34,337 bases of DNA, from contig JANXTA010000146.1 of NCBI GenBank assembly GCA_025356395.1, positions 1 through 34,337 on the forward strand, given 5' to 3'. Shown here piece after piece: positions 24,314 through 33,972 of the stretch. The position numbers were made by a program, and so were the translations under genes. Position 1 is the stretch's first letter. The number at the start of each line of letters is the position of its first letter. The notes under the pieces are model-generated. The model was given only the letters and a program-made list of their open reading frames with translations. It did not search any database and was not told the DNA's origin. Source of the stretch: Betaproteobacteria bacterium (GTDB taxonomy: Bacteria; Pseudomonadota; Gammaproteobacteria; Burkholderiales; Burkholderiaceae_D).

Positions 24314-24562
24314 TCAGCCCAGCGCGACTTCGCGGGACGAGGGACTGGGGACGAAACGGAGCGGCGAATGGGCGGGCTGCGTGTGTTGTCCGTAGATTTC
24401 GAAACGAGCGTCGCATAGTACCTCGCAGGCCATGGACACACACTTGCCGCAGCAGGTGCCGACGCCCAGCTCGACCTGGATCCCGTCGAACGTGTCGATG
24501 CCCGCAGCGACCGCCTGTCGGATGGCACGTTCATTCACGGCTTTGCAGACACAGACGATCAT
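24314..24562 (-). CDS. bfd: Bacterioferritin-associated ferredoxin Bfd
   Basis: An 82-residue protein beginning MIVCVCKAVNERAIRQAV. The [2Fe-2S] ligands of Bfd are all there: Cys4, Cys6, Cys38 and Cys41 in the pattern C-x-C-x31-C-x2-C (GVGTCCGKC), with one extra Cys37. Bfd donates electrons to bacterioferritin haem so that stored Fe3+ is released, and is made when iron is scarce. Upstream starts are possible in the same frame, but MIVCVCK is the family start. A Fur-like palindrome lies about 35 bases upstream. The next gene is bfr, which is broken here, leaving Bfd without its local partner. Confidence 0.93.
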   Translation of the reverse strand: MIVCVCKAVNERAIRQAVAAGIDTFDGIQVELGVGTCCGKCVSMACEVLCDARFEIYGQHTQPAHSPLRFVPSPSSREVALG

Positions 24563-24596
24563 CGGGAGAGGAGAACAGACGGCGATGGAATGTAAA

Positions 24597-24619
24597 CGAG
24601 AATGATGATCAATCATTCG
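24597..24619 (-). promoter_or_regulatory. Fur-like site upstream of bfd
   Basis: Perfect arms AATGAT (24601-24606) and ATCATT (24612-24617) flank GATCA, within a longer near-palindrome starting CGAG and ending TTCG. By eye about 13 of 19 positions match the Fur consensus GATAATGATAATCATTATC. It lies about 35 bases before the bfd start, and control of bfd by Fur is well known in other proteobacteria. Confidence 0.7.
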
Positions 24620-24654
24620 TTTCCGCTTTGCAAGTCGCTGTCGTTTCAGGCGAA

Positions 24655-26286
24655 TCAGGCCGCCTCGAGTCGCCTCGCCCGGTCGACCAGCGCCGCCGTC
24701 GACGCGTCGTGCGTCCCCGGCACGGCGTGTTCGAGTTCATCGACGATGGTCTTTGCAAGGACCTTGCCGAGCTCGACGCCCCACTGGTCGAACGAGTCGA
24801 TGTTCCAGATCGCGCCCTGCACCAGCACCTTGTGTTCGTAGAGCGCGATCAGCGCGCCGAGCGACGCGGGGTCGAGGCGCGACAGGACGATCGTGTTGGA
24901 CGGCCGGTTACCGGGGAAGGTCTTGTGCGGGCCCAGCCGCTTGGCCTCGGCGTCGTCCTTGCCCGCGGCGACCAGCTCGGCTTTCGCCTCGGCCGTGGTC
25001 TTGCCACGCATCAGCGCCTCGCTCTGCGCGAAGCAGTTCGCGAGCAGCGCGCGATGATGCTCGAAGTGCCGATGGCCCGGGTCGATCACCGCGACGAAAT
25101 CGATCGGCGCCCACTCAGTGCCCTGGTGCAAGCACTGAAAGTAGGCGTGCTGCGCGTTGGTCCCCGGCTGTCCCCAGATTACCGGGACCGTGCGGTGCGA
25201 CACCGGCAGTCCTTCGAGGTCGACCGATTTGCCGTTGCTCTCCATCTCCACCTGCTGAAGATGGGCCGGCAGCAGTTCGAGATGCTGGTGATACGGCGCG
25301 ATGCACACGCTGCGGGCGCCGAGCAGGTTCGCGTTGACGATGCCGATCAGTGCCAGGCGGACCGGCATGTTGTCTTCGAGCGGCGCGGTGGCGAAGTGCG
25401 TGTCCATCGCGCGTGCGCCGGCCAGCAGTTCGCGGAAGCGATCCATGCCGCAGGCCAGCGCGATCGGCAGCCCGATCGCCGACCACAACGAGTAGCGACC
25501 GCCAACCCAGTCCCAGAAGCCGAACATGTTCGCAACGTCGATGCCGAAGGCCTTGGCCGCGTCGGCGTTGGTGGACACCGCGACGAAGTGTCGATGCAGC
25601 TCTGGCTCGGGCACGCCGCCGGCGAGCGACCAGTCGCGCGCCGAGTGGGCGTTCATCATCGTCTCGGCGGTCGTGAAGGTCTTGGACGCGATGATGAACA
25701 GCGTCGATGCCGGATCGAGTCCGGCGACGGCGTCGTCGATCGCATGCGCGTCGACGTTGGCCACGAACTGCACCTTCAAGCCCGTGTGATGGAATGCCTT
25801 GAGCGCGGCGCATGCGAAGCGCGGACCGAGGTCCGATCCGCCGATGCCGATGTGGATGACGTCGGTGATGCGCTGGCCCGAATGTCCGGTCCACGCGCCG
25901 CCGTGGACCTGTCCGACGAACGCTTCCATGTGGTCGAGGACTGCATGGACCTCGGGCATCACGTTTTTCCCATCAGCTTCATAGATCGCGTCTCGCGACG
26001 CGCGCAAGGCCACGTGAAGGACCGCGCGTCGCTCGCTGAGATTGATCTTCTGGCCGGCGAACATCGCATCGCGTCGGGCCTCGACGGCCGAGCTCTTCGC
26101 GAGCGAGAGCATCGCCGCGAGCAAGGCATCGTCGATCCGGTTCTTGGACGCGTCGAGGACGAGACCGGCCGCCTCGATCGTGTGCTTCGCGAGCCGATCC
26201 GGGTCGGTCTCGAAGAGCTGTCGCATCGGCGCGACGCGCTCGCTGATGGCGACGAGGTCGGTCCAGGTGGTTGAAGAGGAGGTCAT
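24655..26286 (-). CDS. pgi: Glucose-6-phosphate isomerase
   Basis: A 543-residue cytoplasmic enzyme interconverting glucose-6-phosphate and fructose-6-phosphate. Family blocks are clear: DVIHIGIGGSDLGPR, the phosphate-binding region FIIASKTFTTAETM, FGFWDWVGGRYSLWSAIGLP, GQPGTNAQHAYFQCLHQGT, and the C-terminal HKVLVQGAIWNIDSFDQWGVELGK with the catalytic Lys near the end. In the usual GEPGTN signature Gln replaces Glu; Pseudomonas-type enzymes also lack this Glu, so activity is not excluded. The ATG at 26286 gives MTSSSTTWTDL; a longer frame exists but has no family match. It is divergent from the GFA-family gene and ends about 36 bases before the bfd Fur-like site. Confidence 0.96.
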   Translation of the reverse strand: MTSSSTTWTDLVAISERVAPMRQLFETDPDRLAKHTIEAAGLVLDASKNRIDDALLAAMLSLAKSSAVEARRDAMFAGQKINLSERRAVLHVALRASRDAIYEADGKNVMPEVHAVLDHMEAFVGQVHGGAWTGHSGQRITDVIHIGIGGSDLGPRFACAALKAFHHTGLKVQFVANVDAHAIDDAVAGLDPASTLFIIASKTFTTAETMMNAHSARDWSLAGGVPEPELHRHFVAVSTNADAAKAFGIDVANMFGFWDWVGGRYSLWSAIGLPIALACGMDRFRELLAGARAMDTHFATAPLEDNMPVRLALIGIVNANLLGARSVCIAPYHQHLELLPAHLQQVEMESNGKSVDLEGLPVSHRTVPVIWGQPGTNAQHAYFQCLHQGTEWAPIDFVAVIDPGHRHFEHHRALLANCFAQSEALMRGKTTAEAKAELVAAGKDDAEAKRLGPHKTFPGNRPSNTIVLSRLDPASLGALIALYEHKVLVQGAIWNIDSFDQWGVELGKVLAKTIVDELEHAVPGTHDASTAALVDRARRLEAA

Positions 26287-26404
26287 TGAGTCTTTGCTCG
26301 CTGGAAGAGGTGGGAGTCCTGCGCGACACAACGATCGTTGCCTACCGGGTTGGCGCGCGGCTCGCCGTATGGTGCCAGTTCGACAAAATCCGAAAGAAAC
26401 GACC

Positions 26405-26893
26405 ATGAAACTCGAAGGTTCCTGCCATTGCGGCGCCATCACCTTCAACCTCGACTCGAAGACCTTCTACCCGTTCATGCACTGCCACTGCTCGATCTGC
26501 CGCAAGACGGCCGGCAGCGGCGGCTACGGCATCAACCTCGGTGGCGACGCCGCATCGATGAAGGTGAAGGGCAAGCAGCATCTCGGCCTCTACCACGCGC
26601 TGATGCGCGAGCCGGGCAAGCGCGCCACGCGCTCGCCCGCCGAACGCAGGTTCTGCCTCAAGTGCGGCAGCGCGTTGTGGCTGTGGGATCCGCGCTGGCC
26701 GGCGCTGATCCATCCGCACGCGTCCGCGATCGACACGCCGTTGCCGAAGCCGCCCGAAGTCGTCGAAGCGGCGCTCGACTTCGTGCCGGCCTGGGTCGAC
26801 GTGCCGAAAGGCAAGGGCCATCGTCACAAGGCCCTGTGGCCATCCGAGTCGCTGGCCGAATGGCACGAGCGCCACGGCCTCGGCGTGGACTGA
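26405..26893 (+). CDS. GFA-family (CENP-V/GFA domain) zinc protein
   Basis: A 162-residue protein of the GFA fold, named for glutathione-dependent formaldehyde-activating enzyme. Zinc-binding cysteines are visible: Cys7 and Cys9 in GSCHCGAI, Cys27, Cys29 and Cys32 in HCHCSICR, and the pair in RRFCLKCGSALWLWD. The ATG at 26405 follows a GAAAGAAACG stretch. Most members, this one included, have no proven substrate, and the formaldehyde role is itself disputed, so only the fold should be transferred. It is convergent with nnrD, two bases between the stops. Confidence 0.9.
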   Translation: MKLEGSCHCGAITFNLDSKTFYPFMHCHCSICRKTAGSGGYGINLGGDAASMKVKGKQHLGLYHALMREPGKRATRSPAERRFCLKCGSALWLWDPRWPALIHPHASAIDTPLPKPPEVVEAALDFVPAWVDVPKGKGHRHKALWPSESLAEWHERHGLGVD

Positions 26894-26895
26894 CG

Positions 26896-28446
26896 TCAGC
26901 CGGCCCGATGCACGAGGCGGTTGATTGCCGAGCGGATCGCCACGATCAGTTCCGACGCGGCGATCCCGACCGGTCCCATGCCGCTCGCGACGAGATCGTC
27001 GGCGGCGGTGCCATGCAGCCAGGTTCCTGCACGCGCGGCGTCCAGCGGCGACAGCCCCTGCGCGGCCAGGCCTGCGATCAGACCGCAGAGCACGTCACCG
27101 GTCCCGCCAGTCGCGAGCGCCGGATTGCCGGTGGGATTGACGACCCAGGCGCCGGAGGGATCGGCGATGACGGTGCCCGCACCCTTGAGCACCACGACGC
27201 TGCCGGTACGGCTGGCCAACGTCGTCGCGGCCGCGAGCCGGTCCGCCTGGACGCTCTTCGCATCGGTGTCGAGCAAACGCGACGCTTCGAGCGGATGCGG
27301 TGTCAGGACGGCCAGCGGCAATCCCCGTGGATGCCGGTCCGCGAGATGCTCACGAAGCACGCCATGGCTCGCGATCGCATTCAGCGCGTCGGCGTCGAGC
27401 ACCAGCGCGGACGGCGTCGTCAGGCACTGCTCGATGGCCGCGATCGCCGCATCATCCTGACCGAGTCCGGGACCGATCGCATAGGCGTTCGCGTCGATGC
27501 CGTCGAGAGTCGATCGCAGCATCAGCTCCGGCTGCAGCAGGTCGAGCGTCGGACCGTTCGCGGCGAGCAGCCGGACGTAGACCCGTCCCGCACCGCTGTG
27601 CAGCGCCATCCGCGACGCGAGCAGCGCCGCGCCGACCATGCCGTCGTGGCCACCGATCACCGCGACGCTGCCGTAGCTGCCCTTGTGGCTGTTGAGACGG
27701 CGCGGCTTCATGGCGAGGTCGAACAACGAAGGCCGATTGAGTGCACCGACATCGCCGATCCCGAACGACGCGTCCTGCATCGAGGCATCGTCGCGCTCGG
27801 TCCCGAGCAGATCGACGACGATCTCGCCACACCAGTCGATGCCCTCGCCGGTTACCAGCCCCGGCTTCAACGCGATGAAAGAGATCGTGCAGTCCGCTTC
27901 GATGGCGATGTCGCCCACGTCGCCGGTGTCCGCATCGACGCCGCTCGGGATGTCGATCGATAGGACCGGGCACCGTGCAGCGTTGACCAGGGCGATCCAT
28001 TCGCGCGCCTTGCCGATCGGTGCGCGATTGAAGCCGATGCCGAACAGCCCGTCGACGACCAGCGATGCTTCCGCGATCACGAGCGCAGGGTCGACCGGGT
28101 TCGCGTGATCGCCCGCGGCCTCCTGCCACAGCGTCCACGCCAGCAGCGCGGCGCCGCCATACGGCGCGTCCTCGTCGAGCAAGGCGACGCGCGCGTCGAT
28201 CCCCCGCTGAAGCAATGTCCTCGCGGCGACGAGGGCATCGCCGCCGTTGTTGCCCGGCCCGACCAGCAACAGCACCGGGCCCGCGCGTTCGGCGGCCATC
28301 GTGATCGCCAGGGTCGCGACGGCCTTGCCCGCACGGTCCATCAGGCTCTCGGAAGGGCGCCGGCTCTGCGCCGCCATCTCGACAGCGCGGATTGCTGCGG
28401 CTCGCAGCACGCGTGCCCGCAGGATCGTTTCGCGGCTTTCCCTCAT
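26896..28446 (-). CDS. nnrD: Bifunctional NAD(P)H-hydrate epimerase / ADP-dependent dehydratase
   Basis: A 516-residue fused enzyme that repairs damaged NAD(P)HX. The N-terminal epimerase half (about 1-220) has VGPGNNGGDALVAAR at about 62-76 and LSIDIPSGVDADTG. The C-terminal kinase-like dehydratase half (about 240-510) has GSVAVIGGHDGMVGAALLA, the YAIGPGLG loop and the catalytic ALATGGTGDVLCG. The whole length matches YjeF-type fusions (E. coli 515). It follows the dadA-like gene by 19 bases and is probably cotranscribed with it. The gene is called nnr in some species. Confidence 0.95.
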   Translation of the reverse strand: MRESRETILRARVLRAAAIRAVEMAAQSRRPSESLMDRAGKAVATLAITMAAERAGPVLLLVGPGNNGGDALVAARTLLQRGIDARVALLDEDAPYGGAALLAWTLWQEAAGDHANPVDPALVIAEASLVVDGLFGIGFNRAPIGKAREWIALVNAARCPVLSIDIPSGVDADTGDVGDIAIEADCTISFIALKPGLVTGEGIDWCGEIVVDLLGTERDDASMQDASFGIGDVGALNRPSLFDLAMKPRRLNSHKGSYGSVAVIGGHDGMVGAALLASRMALHSGAGRVYVRLLAANGPTLDLLQPELMLRSTLDGIDANAYAIGPGLGQDDAAIAAIEQCLTTPSALVLDADALNAIASHGVLREHLADRHPRGLPLAVLTPHPLEASRLLDTDAKSVQADRLAAATTLASRTGSVVVLKGAGTVIADPSGAWVVNPTGNPALATGGTGDVLCGLIAGLAAQGLSPLDAARAGTWLHGTAADDLVASGMGPVGIAASELIVAIRSAINRLVHRAG

Positions 28447-28465
28447 CGCTGCGGGTCGAGTGCGC

Positions 28466-29731
28466 TCACGCGTATCTCGCGAGGGTCAGGCCTTCGAGAT
28501 CGATCGCGGGCTTCCGCTGCGTGACGAGGTCCGCGACGATGCGACCCGATCCCGGCGCCATCGCCCAGCCCGTCGACCCGTGACCGAGGTTCGCGAAGAT
28601 GCGCGGATGACGCGTCGGCCCCAGCACCGGCGGACCATCGGGCAGCATCGGTCGTGCGCCGACCCACCAACTCGCACCTTGATAGTTCGCGGCACCCGGG
28701 AACCAGTCGCGTGCGACCTTCAGCACCGTGGCCAGCGCGCGTTCGGCGTTGCGCGTCTCGAGCGACAGCTGGCAATCGCCGAGCTCGGCCGTGCCCGCGA
28801 TGCGGATGCGGTTGCCCATCCGCACGATCGCGACCTTGTAGGCCTCGTCCATCACCGAGGCGAGCGGGGCGAAGGTCGGCTCGCGGATCGCGACCGACGC
28901 GGCATAGCCCTTCACCGGATACAGCGGCAGCCGCACGCCGAACTGACGCAGCAACACGGCACTCGAGATGCCGGCCGCGATGACGATCGCATCCGGTGTG
29001 CGGTGGTCCTCGCCGAGTGCCGTGCTCGTGCGCAATCGCACCCGATCGCCTTCGGTCTGCACCTGCTCGACGGTCGTGCCGAACTCGAAGCGCACGCCGC
29101 GTTCCTCGCACAGCGTCTTCAGGTGCTTCGCGAACAAAGGGCAGTTGCCCGTTTCGCTGTCGGGCAGATGGATGCCGCCGCTGAACGCGATGTCGCTCAA
29201 TCCCGGCTCGCGCACGCGGCATTCGGCCGGGGACATCACCTGATGCGCGATGCCCGCTTCCTTCAGGAAAGCGATCGTGGTCTGCGCCATCGTCACGTCG
29301 CGCTCGCCGCGCATCAGCTGCAGCAACCCCTCGGTGCGCTCGTAGGCGATGCCGTGACCCGACCGCATCCCGGCCAGCACGTCGCGGCTGTAGAAGGCCA
29401 GGCGCTGCATGCGCTCCTTGTTGCGCTTGAAGCGCGTGGTACGACACTCGCCGAGCCAGCGCACGACCCAGCGCCACAGAGCCGGATCGAGGGTAGGCTG
29501 GAAGCGGACCGGCGAGTCGGTGGCGAACAACATCGACAGGAGCCTGGTCGGCATGCCCGGCGCGGCCCAAGGCGTGGCGTAGGCCGGCGCGACCATTCCG
29601 GCGTTGCCATAGCTGGTTTCCTGGGCGACGCCGCGATTGCGTTCGATGACGGTGACTTCGCACCCGGCCTCGGCCAGGGACCAGGCGGTACAGACGCCGA
29701 CGATGCCGGCGCCGATGACGGTTACTTGCAT
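28466..29731 (-). CDS. dadA: D-amino-acid dehydrogenase, DadA family
   Basis: A 421-residue FAD-dependent amine dehydrogenase starting MQVTVIGAGIVGVCTAWSLA; the GAGIVG dinucleotide motif is at 7-12. DadA blocks follow: NAGMVAPAYATPWAAPGMP, GIHLPDSETGNC, PLYPVKGYAASV and the C-terminal FAD contact FANLGHGSTGWAMAPGSGR. The family oxidises D-amino acids to 2-oxo acids and ammonia, passing electrons to the respiratory chain at the inner membrane. Several DadA-like paralogues have other substrates, so the exact one is uncertain. No alr/dadX racemase gene is adjacent. A 140-base spacer separates it from the DUF1445 gene upstream, leaving room for its own promoter. Confidence 0.92.
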   Translation of the reverse strand: MQVTVIGAGIVGVCTAWSLAEAGCEVTVIERNRGVAQETSYGNAGMVAPAYATPWAAPGMPTRLLSMLFATDSPVRFQPTLDPALWRWVVRWLGECRTTRFKRNKERMQRLAFYSRDVLAGMRSGHGIAYERTEGLLQLMRGERDVTMAQTTIAFLKEAGIAHQVMSPAECRVREPGLSDIAFSGGIHLPDSETGNCPLFAKHLKTLCEERGVRFEFGTTVEQVQTEGDRVRLRTSTALGEDHRTPDAIVIAAGISSAVLLRQFGVRLPLYPVKGYAASVAIREPTFAPLASVMDEAYKVAIVRMGNRIRIAGTAELGDCQLSLETRNAERALATVLKVARDWFPGAANYQGASWWVGARPMLPDGPPVLGPTRHPRIFANLGHGSTGWAMAPGSGRIVADLVTQRKPAIDLEGLTLARYA

Positions 29732-29871
29732 GCGTTCATGGGAACAGGACCAGAAAATCTTCGACGGGAGCAAGCGTGCGCATCGAATGTGCGACTGCGA
29801 GAACGCGACCGAATTTTACGGGTCGGGCGCTGCAGCCGGGCGAAATTTTTGGGTTGCGACAACACGCTCCC

Positions 29872-30645
29872 TCACCCGTTGCGCGTGTCCGCGACGAACA
29901 TCCTGCCCGGCGCGTGCGTGATGCAGAAGGGCAGCCGGGCCGCCTGCGCGACGGCTTGCGGCGTGACGCCGCAAGCCCAGAACACGGGCAGCTCGCCGGG
30001 TCCGATATCCACGGCGTCGCCGTAGTCCGGGCTGGCCAGATCGACGATGCCGAGCGCCCGCGGATCGCCGACGTGCAGCGGCGCGCCGTGAACGTCGGGA
30101 AAGCGTGCGCAGATCTCGAAAGTGCGTGCCACGTCGGCGGCCTGGATCGGCCGCATGCTGACCACCATCGGGCCGTGGAAGATGCCGGCGGGATTGCAGG
30201 CGATCGCGCTGCGATACATCGCGACGTTGATCCCCTGGTCGACATGTCGCAGCGGAATCCCCGCATCGATCAATGCCGATTCGAACGAGAAGCTGCAGCC
30301 GATCAGGAAGGTGACGAGGTCATCGCGCCACAGAGGGGTGACGTCGTGGGGCTCGTCGACTAGGGCGCCATCGCGATACACCCGGTAACCGGGCAGGTCG
30401 GTGCGAATGTCGGCGCCCGGCGCGATCGACGGCTCGGTCCTGCCCGCTTCGAGCACCTCGACCAGCGGGCAGGGCTTGGGATTGCGTTGGCAGAACAGCA
30501 GGAAGTCGAAGGCCACGTCGCGCGGCACGATCATCAGGTTGGCCTGCACGAAGCCGGGCGCGATGCCCGCGGTCGGGCCGAGGTGAAGACCGTTGCGGCA
30601 GCGCTCGCGGAATGCGGCAGGCGTGAGCGTAGGGTCGACCCTCAT
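29872..30645 (-). CDS. DUF1445/YcsI family hydro-lyase, D-glutamate-cyclase-like
   Basis: A 257-residue protein with the whole DUF1445 signature: [113 protein letters not shown]. It is annotated generally as a putative hydro-lyase. A vertebrate relative is D-glutamate cyclase, which turns D-glutamate into 5-oxo-D-proline; bacterial members often sit near oxoprolinase genes, but none is here. The ATG at 30645 overlaps the livF stop (TGATG), tying it to the amino-acid transporter. The reaction in this organism is unproven. Confidence 0.92.
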   Translation of the reverse strand: MRVDPTLTPAAFRERCRNGLHLGPTAGIAPGFVQANLMIVPRDVAFDFLLFCQRNPKPCPLVEVLEAGRTEPSIAPGADIRTDLPGYRVYRDGALVDEPHDVTPLWRDDLVTFLIGCSFSFESALIDAGIPLRHVDQGINVAMYRSAIACNPAGIFHGPMVVSMRPIQAADVARTFEICARFPDVHGAPLHVGDPRALGIVDLASPDYGDAVDIGPGELPVFWACGVTPQAVAQAARLPFCITHAPGRMFVADTRNG

Positions 30646-31367
30646 CACAGCCCGAGGTAAGCCTTCTTCACGTTCTCGTCGCCGAGCAGGTCGCTGGCCT
30701 GGCCTTCGAGCACGATGCGGCCGGTCTGGATCACATACGCGCGATTGGCGATCGACAGAGCCTTGTTGACATTCTGCTCAACCAGAAGGATCGACACGCC
30801 CTGCGCGTTGACCTCCTGGATCGCGTCGAGGATGCGCGTGACCAGCTTGGGCGCCACGCCCCACGAGGGCTCGTCGAGCATCAGGAAGCGCGGCCGGGCC
30901 ATCATCCCGCGCGCGATCGCCAACATCTGCTGCTCGCCGCCGCTCATCGTGCCGGCGAGTTGCGCGCGGCGATCCTTGAGTACGGGGAAGAGGTTCAACG
31001 CGCGATTCAGCGACTCGGCCACTTCCTTGCGATCGCGTCGCGTGTAGGCGCCGAGCTCGAGGTTGCGCTGGACCGTGAGGCGCGGGAACAGGCGCCGGCC
31101 TTCAGGCACGAGCGAGAGTCCGAGCAGCACGCGTCGATGCGCAGGCACGTCGTGGACCGCGGCGCCGTCGAAGTGGATCGAGCCCTCGTCGCACCCGTTG
31201 AGTCCGGCGATCGCGCGCAGCGTGGTCGACTTGCCCATGCCGTTGCCACCGACCAGCGCGACGATCTCACCGTCGTCGACGTGCAGGTCGACCTTCGAGA
31301 CCGCGAGCACGCCGCTGTAGCTGACGCGCAGGTCCTTGACGGCGAGCATCGCGCGCGTAGTCGTCAT
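30645..31367 (-). CDS. livF: Branched-chain-type amino acid ABC transporter ATPase LivF
   Basis: A 240-residue ABC ATPase with Walker A GGNGMGKS at 40-47, signature MSGGEQQM, Walker [11 protein letters not shown] and the switch region [13 protein letters not shown]. The LPEGR-like block ([22 protein letters not shown]) is typical of LivF. It pairs with LivG to drive a Liv-type importer in the inner membrane. The ATG at 31367 lies six bases after the livG stop; a GTG at 31370 is an alternative. The stop overlaps the DUF1445 start. Liv-type transporters carry branched-chain amino acids, amides, urea or aromatic acids, so the substrate is not settled by family. Confidence 0.95.
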   Translation of the reverse strand: MTTTRAMLAVKDLRVSYSGVLAVSKVDLHVDDGEIVALVGGNGMGKSTTLRAIAGLNGCDEGSIHFDGAAVHDVPAHRRVLLGLSLVPEGRRLFPRLTVQRNLELGAYTRRDRKEVAESLNRALNLFPVLKDRRAQLAGTMSGGEQQMLAIARGMMARPRFLMLDEPSWGVAPKLVTRILDAIQEVNAQGVSILLVEQNVNKALSIANRAYVIQTGRIVLEGQASDLLGDENVKKAYLGL

Positions 31368-31373
31368 CACGCG

Positions 31374-32078
31374 TCAATCTCCGAGATAGGCCGCGATGAC
31401 CACGGGATCGCTCGACACTTCGGCCGGCGTGCCATCGGCGATCTTCCTGCCGTAGTCGAGCACGACGATGCGATCGGCGATCGGCATGATCCCTTCGAGC
31501 ACATGCTCGACGATTAGGCACGCGATGCCCTGGTCGCGGATGCGCAACACGATCCTCACGGCCTCGCGGACTTCGGCGGGATTGAGCCCGGCCATCACCT
31601 CGTCCAACAGCAGCAGGCGCGGCCTGGTGGCCAGCGCCCGCGCGACGGCGAGGCGTCGCTGCTCGCTGATCGTCAGGCTCCCGGCGGGACGGTCCGCGCA
31701 GCGCGTCAGGTCGACGAAGTCGAGCAGTTCGTCGGCCTGCGCCCGCGCATCCCGCACGCTGCGATTGCGCAGCAGCGCGCCCACCATCACGTTCTGCTGC
31801 GCAGTCATGCTGACGAAGGTCCGTGCGATCTGGAAGGTGCGGCCGATGCCGGCCTTCGCGCACTGCTCGGGACGCAGGCCCGCGATGTCGGTGCCGCCGA
31901 GCGTGATCGACCCGCTCGACGGCGGGAAGTAGCCGGCGATGCAATTGAACAACGTCGTCTTGCCCGCGCCGTTCGGCCCGATCAGCCCGACGATCTTCCC
32001 CGCCTCGACATCGAAGGACACGTCCTCGTTGGCGACGAGGCCGCCGAAGCGCTTGGTGACGTGGTCAACGTGCAGCAT
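31374..32078 (-). CDS. livG: Liv-type ABC transporter ATPase LivG, atypical signature
   Basis: A 234-residue ABC ATPase. Walker A GPNGAGKT at 34-41 and Walker B RLLLLDE at 154-160 are normal, as is the LivG block [12 protein letters not shown] and the end [11 protein letters not shown]. The ABC signature, however, reads LTISEQRRL at about 135-143 where LSYGQ or LSGGQ is usual, so the conserved glycine is absent, and Walker B continues VMAGLNP and not PxAGLNP. I recall a LivG subgroup with altered signatures and DEVMAGL, so this may be a natural variant in which only one of the two ATP sites is fully active. It overlaps the end of livM by 14 bases. Confidence 0.93.
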   Translation of the reverse strand: MLHVDHVTKRFGGLVANEDVSFDVEAGKIVGLIGPNGAGKTTLFNCIAGYFPPSSGSITLGGTDIAGLRPEQCAKAGIGRTFQIARTFVSMTAQQNVMVGALLRNRSVRDARAQADELLDFVDLTRCADRPAGSLTISEQRRLAVARALATRPRLLLLDEVMAGLNPAEVREAVRIVLRIRDQGIACLIVEHVLEGIMPIADRIVVLDYGRKIADGTPAEVSSDPVVIAAYLGD

Positions 32079-33090
32079 GTCGGGTCTTCCGGTCGCGGCG
32101 GTCGAGCAACCAGCCGATCACGCCTCTCGGGTAGTAGATCGCGACGCCGATGATGATCAGCGCGTAGAGGATCAGGTCGGTGCCGCGACCCGAGCCGCCG
32201 AGCAGCGCGCGGCTGCCTTCCTCGATCGCCGTCAGGATCACTGCTCCGACGACCGGACCGAACAGCGTGCCCACGCCGCCGAGGATCGCGGCCAGCGCCA
32301 TCTTGATCGACAGGCCGGTCGCGAGCACCGACGGCGGATCGATGTAGAGCTCCTTGAATGCGTACAGCCCGCCGCCCATCGCGGTCAGGAAGCTGCTCGC
32401 GAACAACGCCATCTGCTTAAAGACTGTGAGGCCCACGCCGATGCTGCGCGCCGCGTCGGGTTCGTCCTTGATGGCGCGGAAGTAGTAGCCGAGGAAGCTG
32501 CGCTCGATCGCGAAGTTGACCAGCAGCGAGAACACCAGCAGACCCAGCGCGAGGTAGTAGTAAGACGCCTTTTCGCTGAAGATCATCACGCTCCAGCCGC
32601 GTTGGATCATCGGCAGCGACAGGCCGACCGCGGCCCCCGCGTACTCCCAGTTGTTGAAGCCGATCTGCATGATCTCGGCGATCGCGATCGTGGCCATCGC
32701 GAAGTAGTGGCCCTTCAGCTTGAAGCACGACCAGCCGACGACGAGGCCGATCAGCGCCGCGAGCAGTCCGCCTGCGGGAATGCCGATCCACGGGCTGATC
32801 CCGAAATTCATGAACAGCAGCGTCGCGGTGTAGGAGCCGACGCCGAAGAAGGCTGCGTGGCCGAGCGAGATCTGCCCCGCGTAGCCGCCGAGGATGTTCC
32901 ACGCGACGCCGAGCTGCGCGGCCATCAGGATCAGCACCGCGAGGTTGAGGCGCGACGGGGACGTGACAATCTGCGGCACGAGCGCCGTGACGATCAGGAC
33001 GACCAGCGCGATGGCCGCGTTCTTTCCCGGTCGACGGCTGATCGGCGGCGCGGTCAGCGCGTCGTCGGCTATCGGTGCAAGGCTGCTCAT
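32065..33090 (-). CDS. livM: Liv-type ABC transporter permease LivM
   Basis: A 341-residue inner-membrane permease with eight or more hydrophobic helices and the LivM signature [25 protein letters not shown]. Further typical stretches are [32 protein letters not shown] (the ATPase contact loop) and [16 protein letters not shown]. The ATG at 33090 overlaps the livH stop (ATGA). It forms the translocation pore with LivH. Confidence 0.95.
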   Translation of the reverse strand: MSSLAPIADDALTAPPISRRPGKNAAIALVVLIVTALVPQIVTSPSRLNLAVLILMAAQLGVAWNILGGYAGQISLGHAAFFGVGSYTATLLFMNFGISPWIGIPAGGLLAALIGLVVGWSCFKLKGHYFAMATIAIAEIMQIGFNNWEYAGAAVGLSLPMIQRGWSVMIFSEKASYYYLALGLLVFSLLVNFAIERSFLGYYFRAIKDEPDAARSIGVGLTVFKQMALFASSFLTAMGGGLYAFKELYIDPPSVLATGLSIKMALAAILGGVGTLFGPVVGAVILTAIEEGSRALLGGSGRGTDLILYALIIIGVAIYYPRGVIGWLLDRRDRKTRHAAR

Positions 33091-33956
33091 GCCTTGCCCA
33101 TCAGGCCCTGCGGCCGCGACATCAGCACGGCGAGGAAAAGGGCGAGGACCAGCGCGAGCTTGTACTGCGGGCCGAGCAGCAGGCCGCCCATCACCTCGAC
33201 CAGCCCGACGATGATGCCGGCCCAGAACGCGCCGGCGATGCTGCCGAAGCCGCCGAGGTTGACGACGACGAACGCGATCAGGATGAAGTTGGCGCCGACC
33301 TCGGGAAAGATCGGGAAGAAGGTCGACAGCAGCCCGCCCGCGACCCCGGCGCACGCGGCGCCGATGCCCCACGCGATCGCGAACATCTTCTGCGAGTCGA
33401 TGCCCATCAGGCGCGCGGCATCGCGATCGGATGCGGTCGCCTCGAGCGCCGCACCGGTCCGCGTGCGCGTGATGAACTGGTGGATGCCGACCGTCACGAC
33501 GATCGCGCCGATGCCCGCCACGAACTGCGGCAGCCCGATCTGGATACCGGCGATCGACAGCGTCCCTTCGACCGACGAGTGCTGGATGCTGCGGAAGTCG
33601 GGCTTCCAAAAATATTGCGCGAGCCCGCGGAACAGGATCATCAGGCCGAAAGTCGTGAAGATCTGCGACAGCATCGGCGCGTCGGTGATGCGGCGGATCA
33701 GCAGCCGGTACAGCAGGAAGCCGAACACGAACAGCATCATCGCGGTGAGCGGCAGCGTGAGGAGCGGATCGAGCGCGAACAACGCGTAGAGCCAGAAGCT
33801 CGAGTACATCCCGATCATCAGGAACTCGCCGTGCGAGAAGTTCACGACGTCCATCACGCCGAAGATGATGGTCAGCCCGATCGCAACGAGCGCATAGATC
33901 AGGCCGATCAGGATGCCCGACAGCAGGGTCTGGAGAAGGATGTCGGTGGAGGGCAT
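33087..33956 (-). CDS. livH: Liv-type ABC transporter permease LivH
   Basis: A 289-residue inner-membrane permease. The start [29 protein letters not shown] with [20 protein letters not shown] is the LivH hallmark, and [34 protein letters not shown] carries the coupling loop. It is the first of the four membrane-complex genes, 64 bases after the binding-protein stop, with a REP-like stem in that gap. It ends overlapping livM. Confidence 0.95.
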   Translation of the reverse strand: MPSTDILLQTLLSGILIGLIYALVAIGLTIIFGVMDVVNFSHGEFLMIGMYSSFWLYALFALDPLLTLPLTAMMLFVFGFLLYRLLIRRITDAPMLSQIFTTFGLMILFRGLAQYFWKPDFRSIQHSSVEGTLSIAGIQIGLPQFVAGIGAIVVTVGIHQFITRTRTGAALEATASDRDAARLMGIDSQKMFAIAWGIGAACAGVAGGLLSTFFPIFPEVGANFILIAFVVVNLGGFGSIAGAFWAGIIVGLVEVMGGLLLGPQYKLALVLALFLAVLMSRPQGLMGKA

Positions 33957-33972
33957 CTTCGCTCGTTCAAGT

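Noticed and set aside
25120-25200. Pgi has Gln where the GEPGTN catalytic Glu is expected
   Set aside because: Pseudomonas-type Pgi proteins also lack Glu at this site (GGVGCN), so the change is not good evidence of lost activity.
24274-26274. Long plus-strand open frame opposite pgi, bfd and their spacer
   Set aside because: It spans several genes and spacers, has no family-like blocks, and mirrors the codon structure of pgi.
31939-33789. Long plus-strand open frame opposite livM and livH
   Set aside because: The translation is a charged, repetitive shadow of two clear permeases with overlapping stop/start codons.
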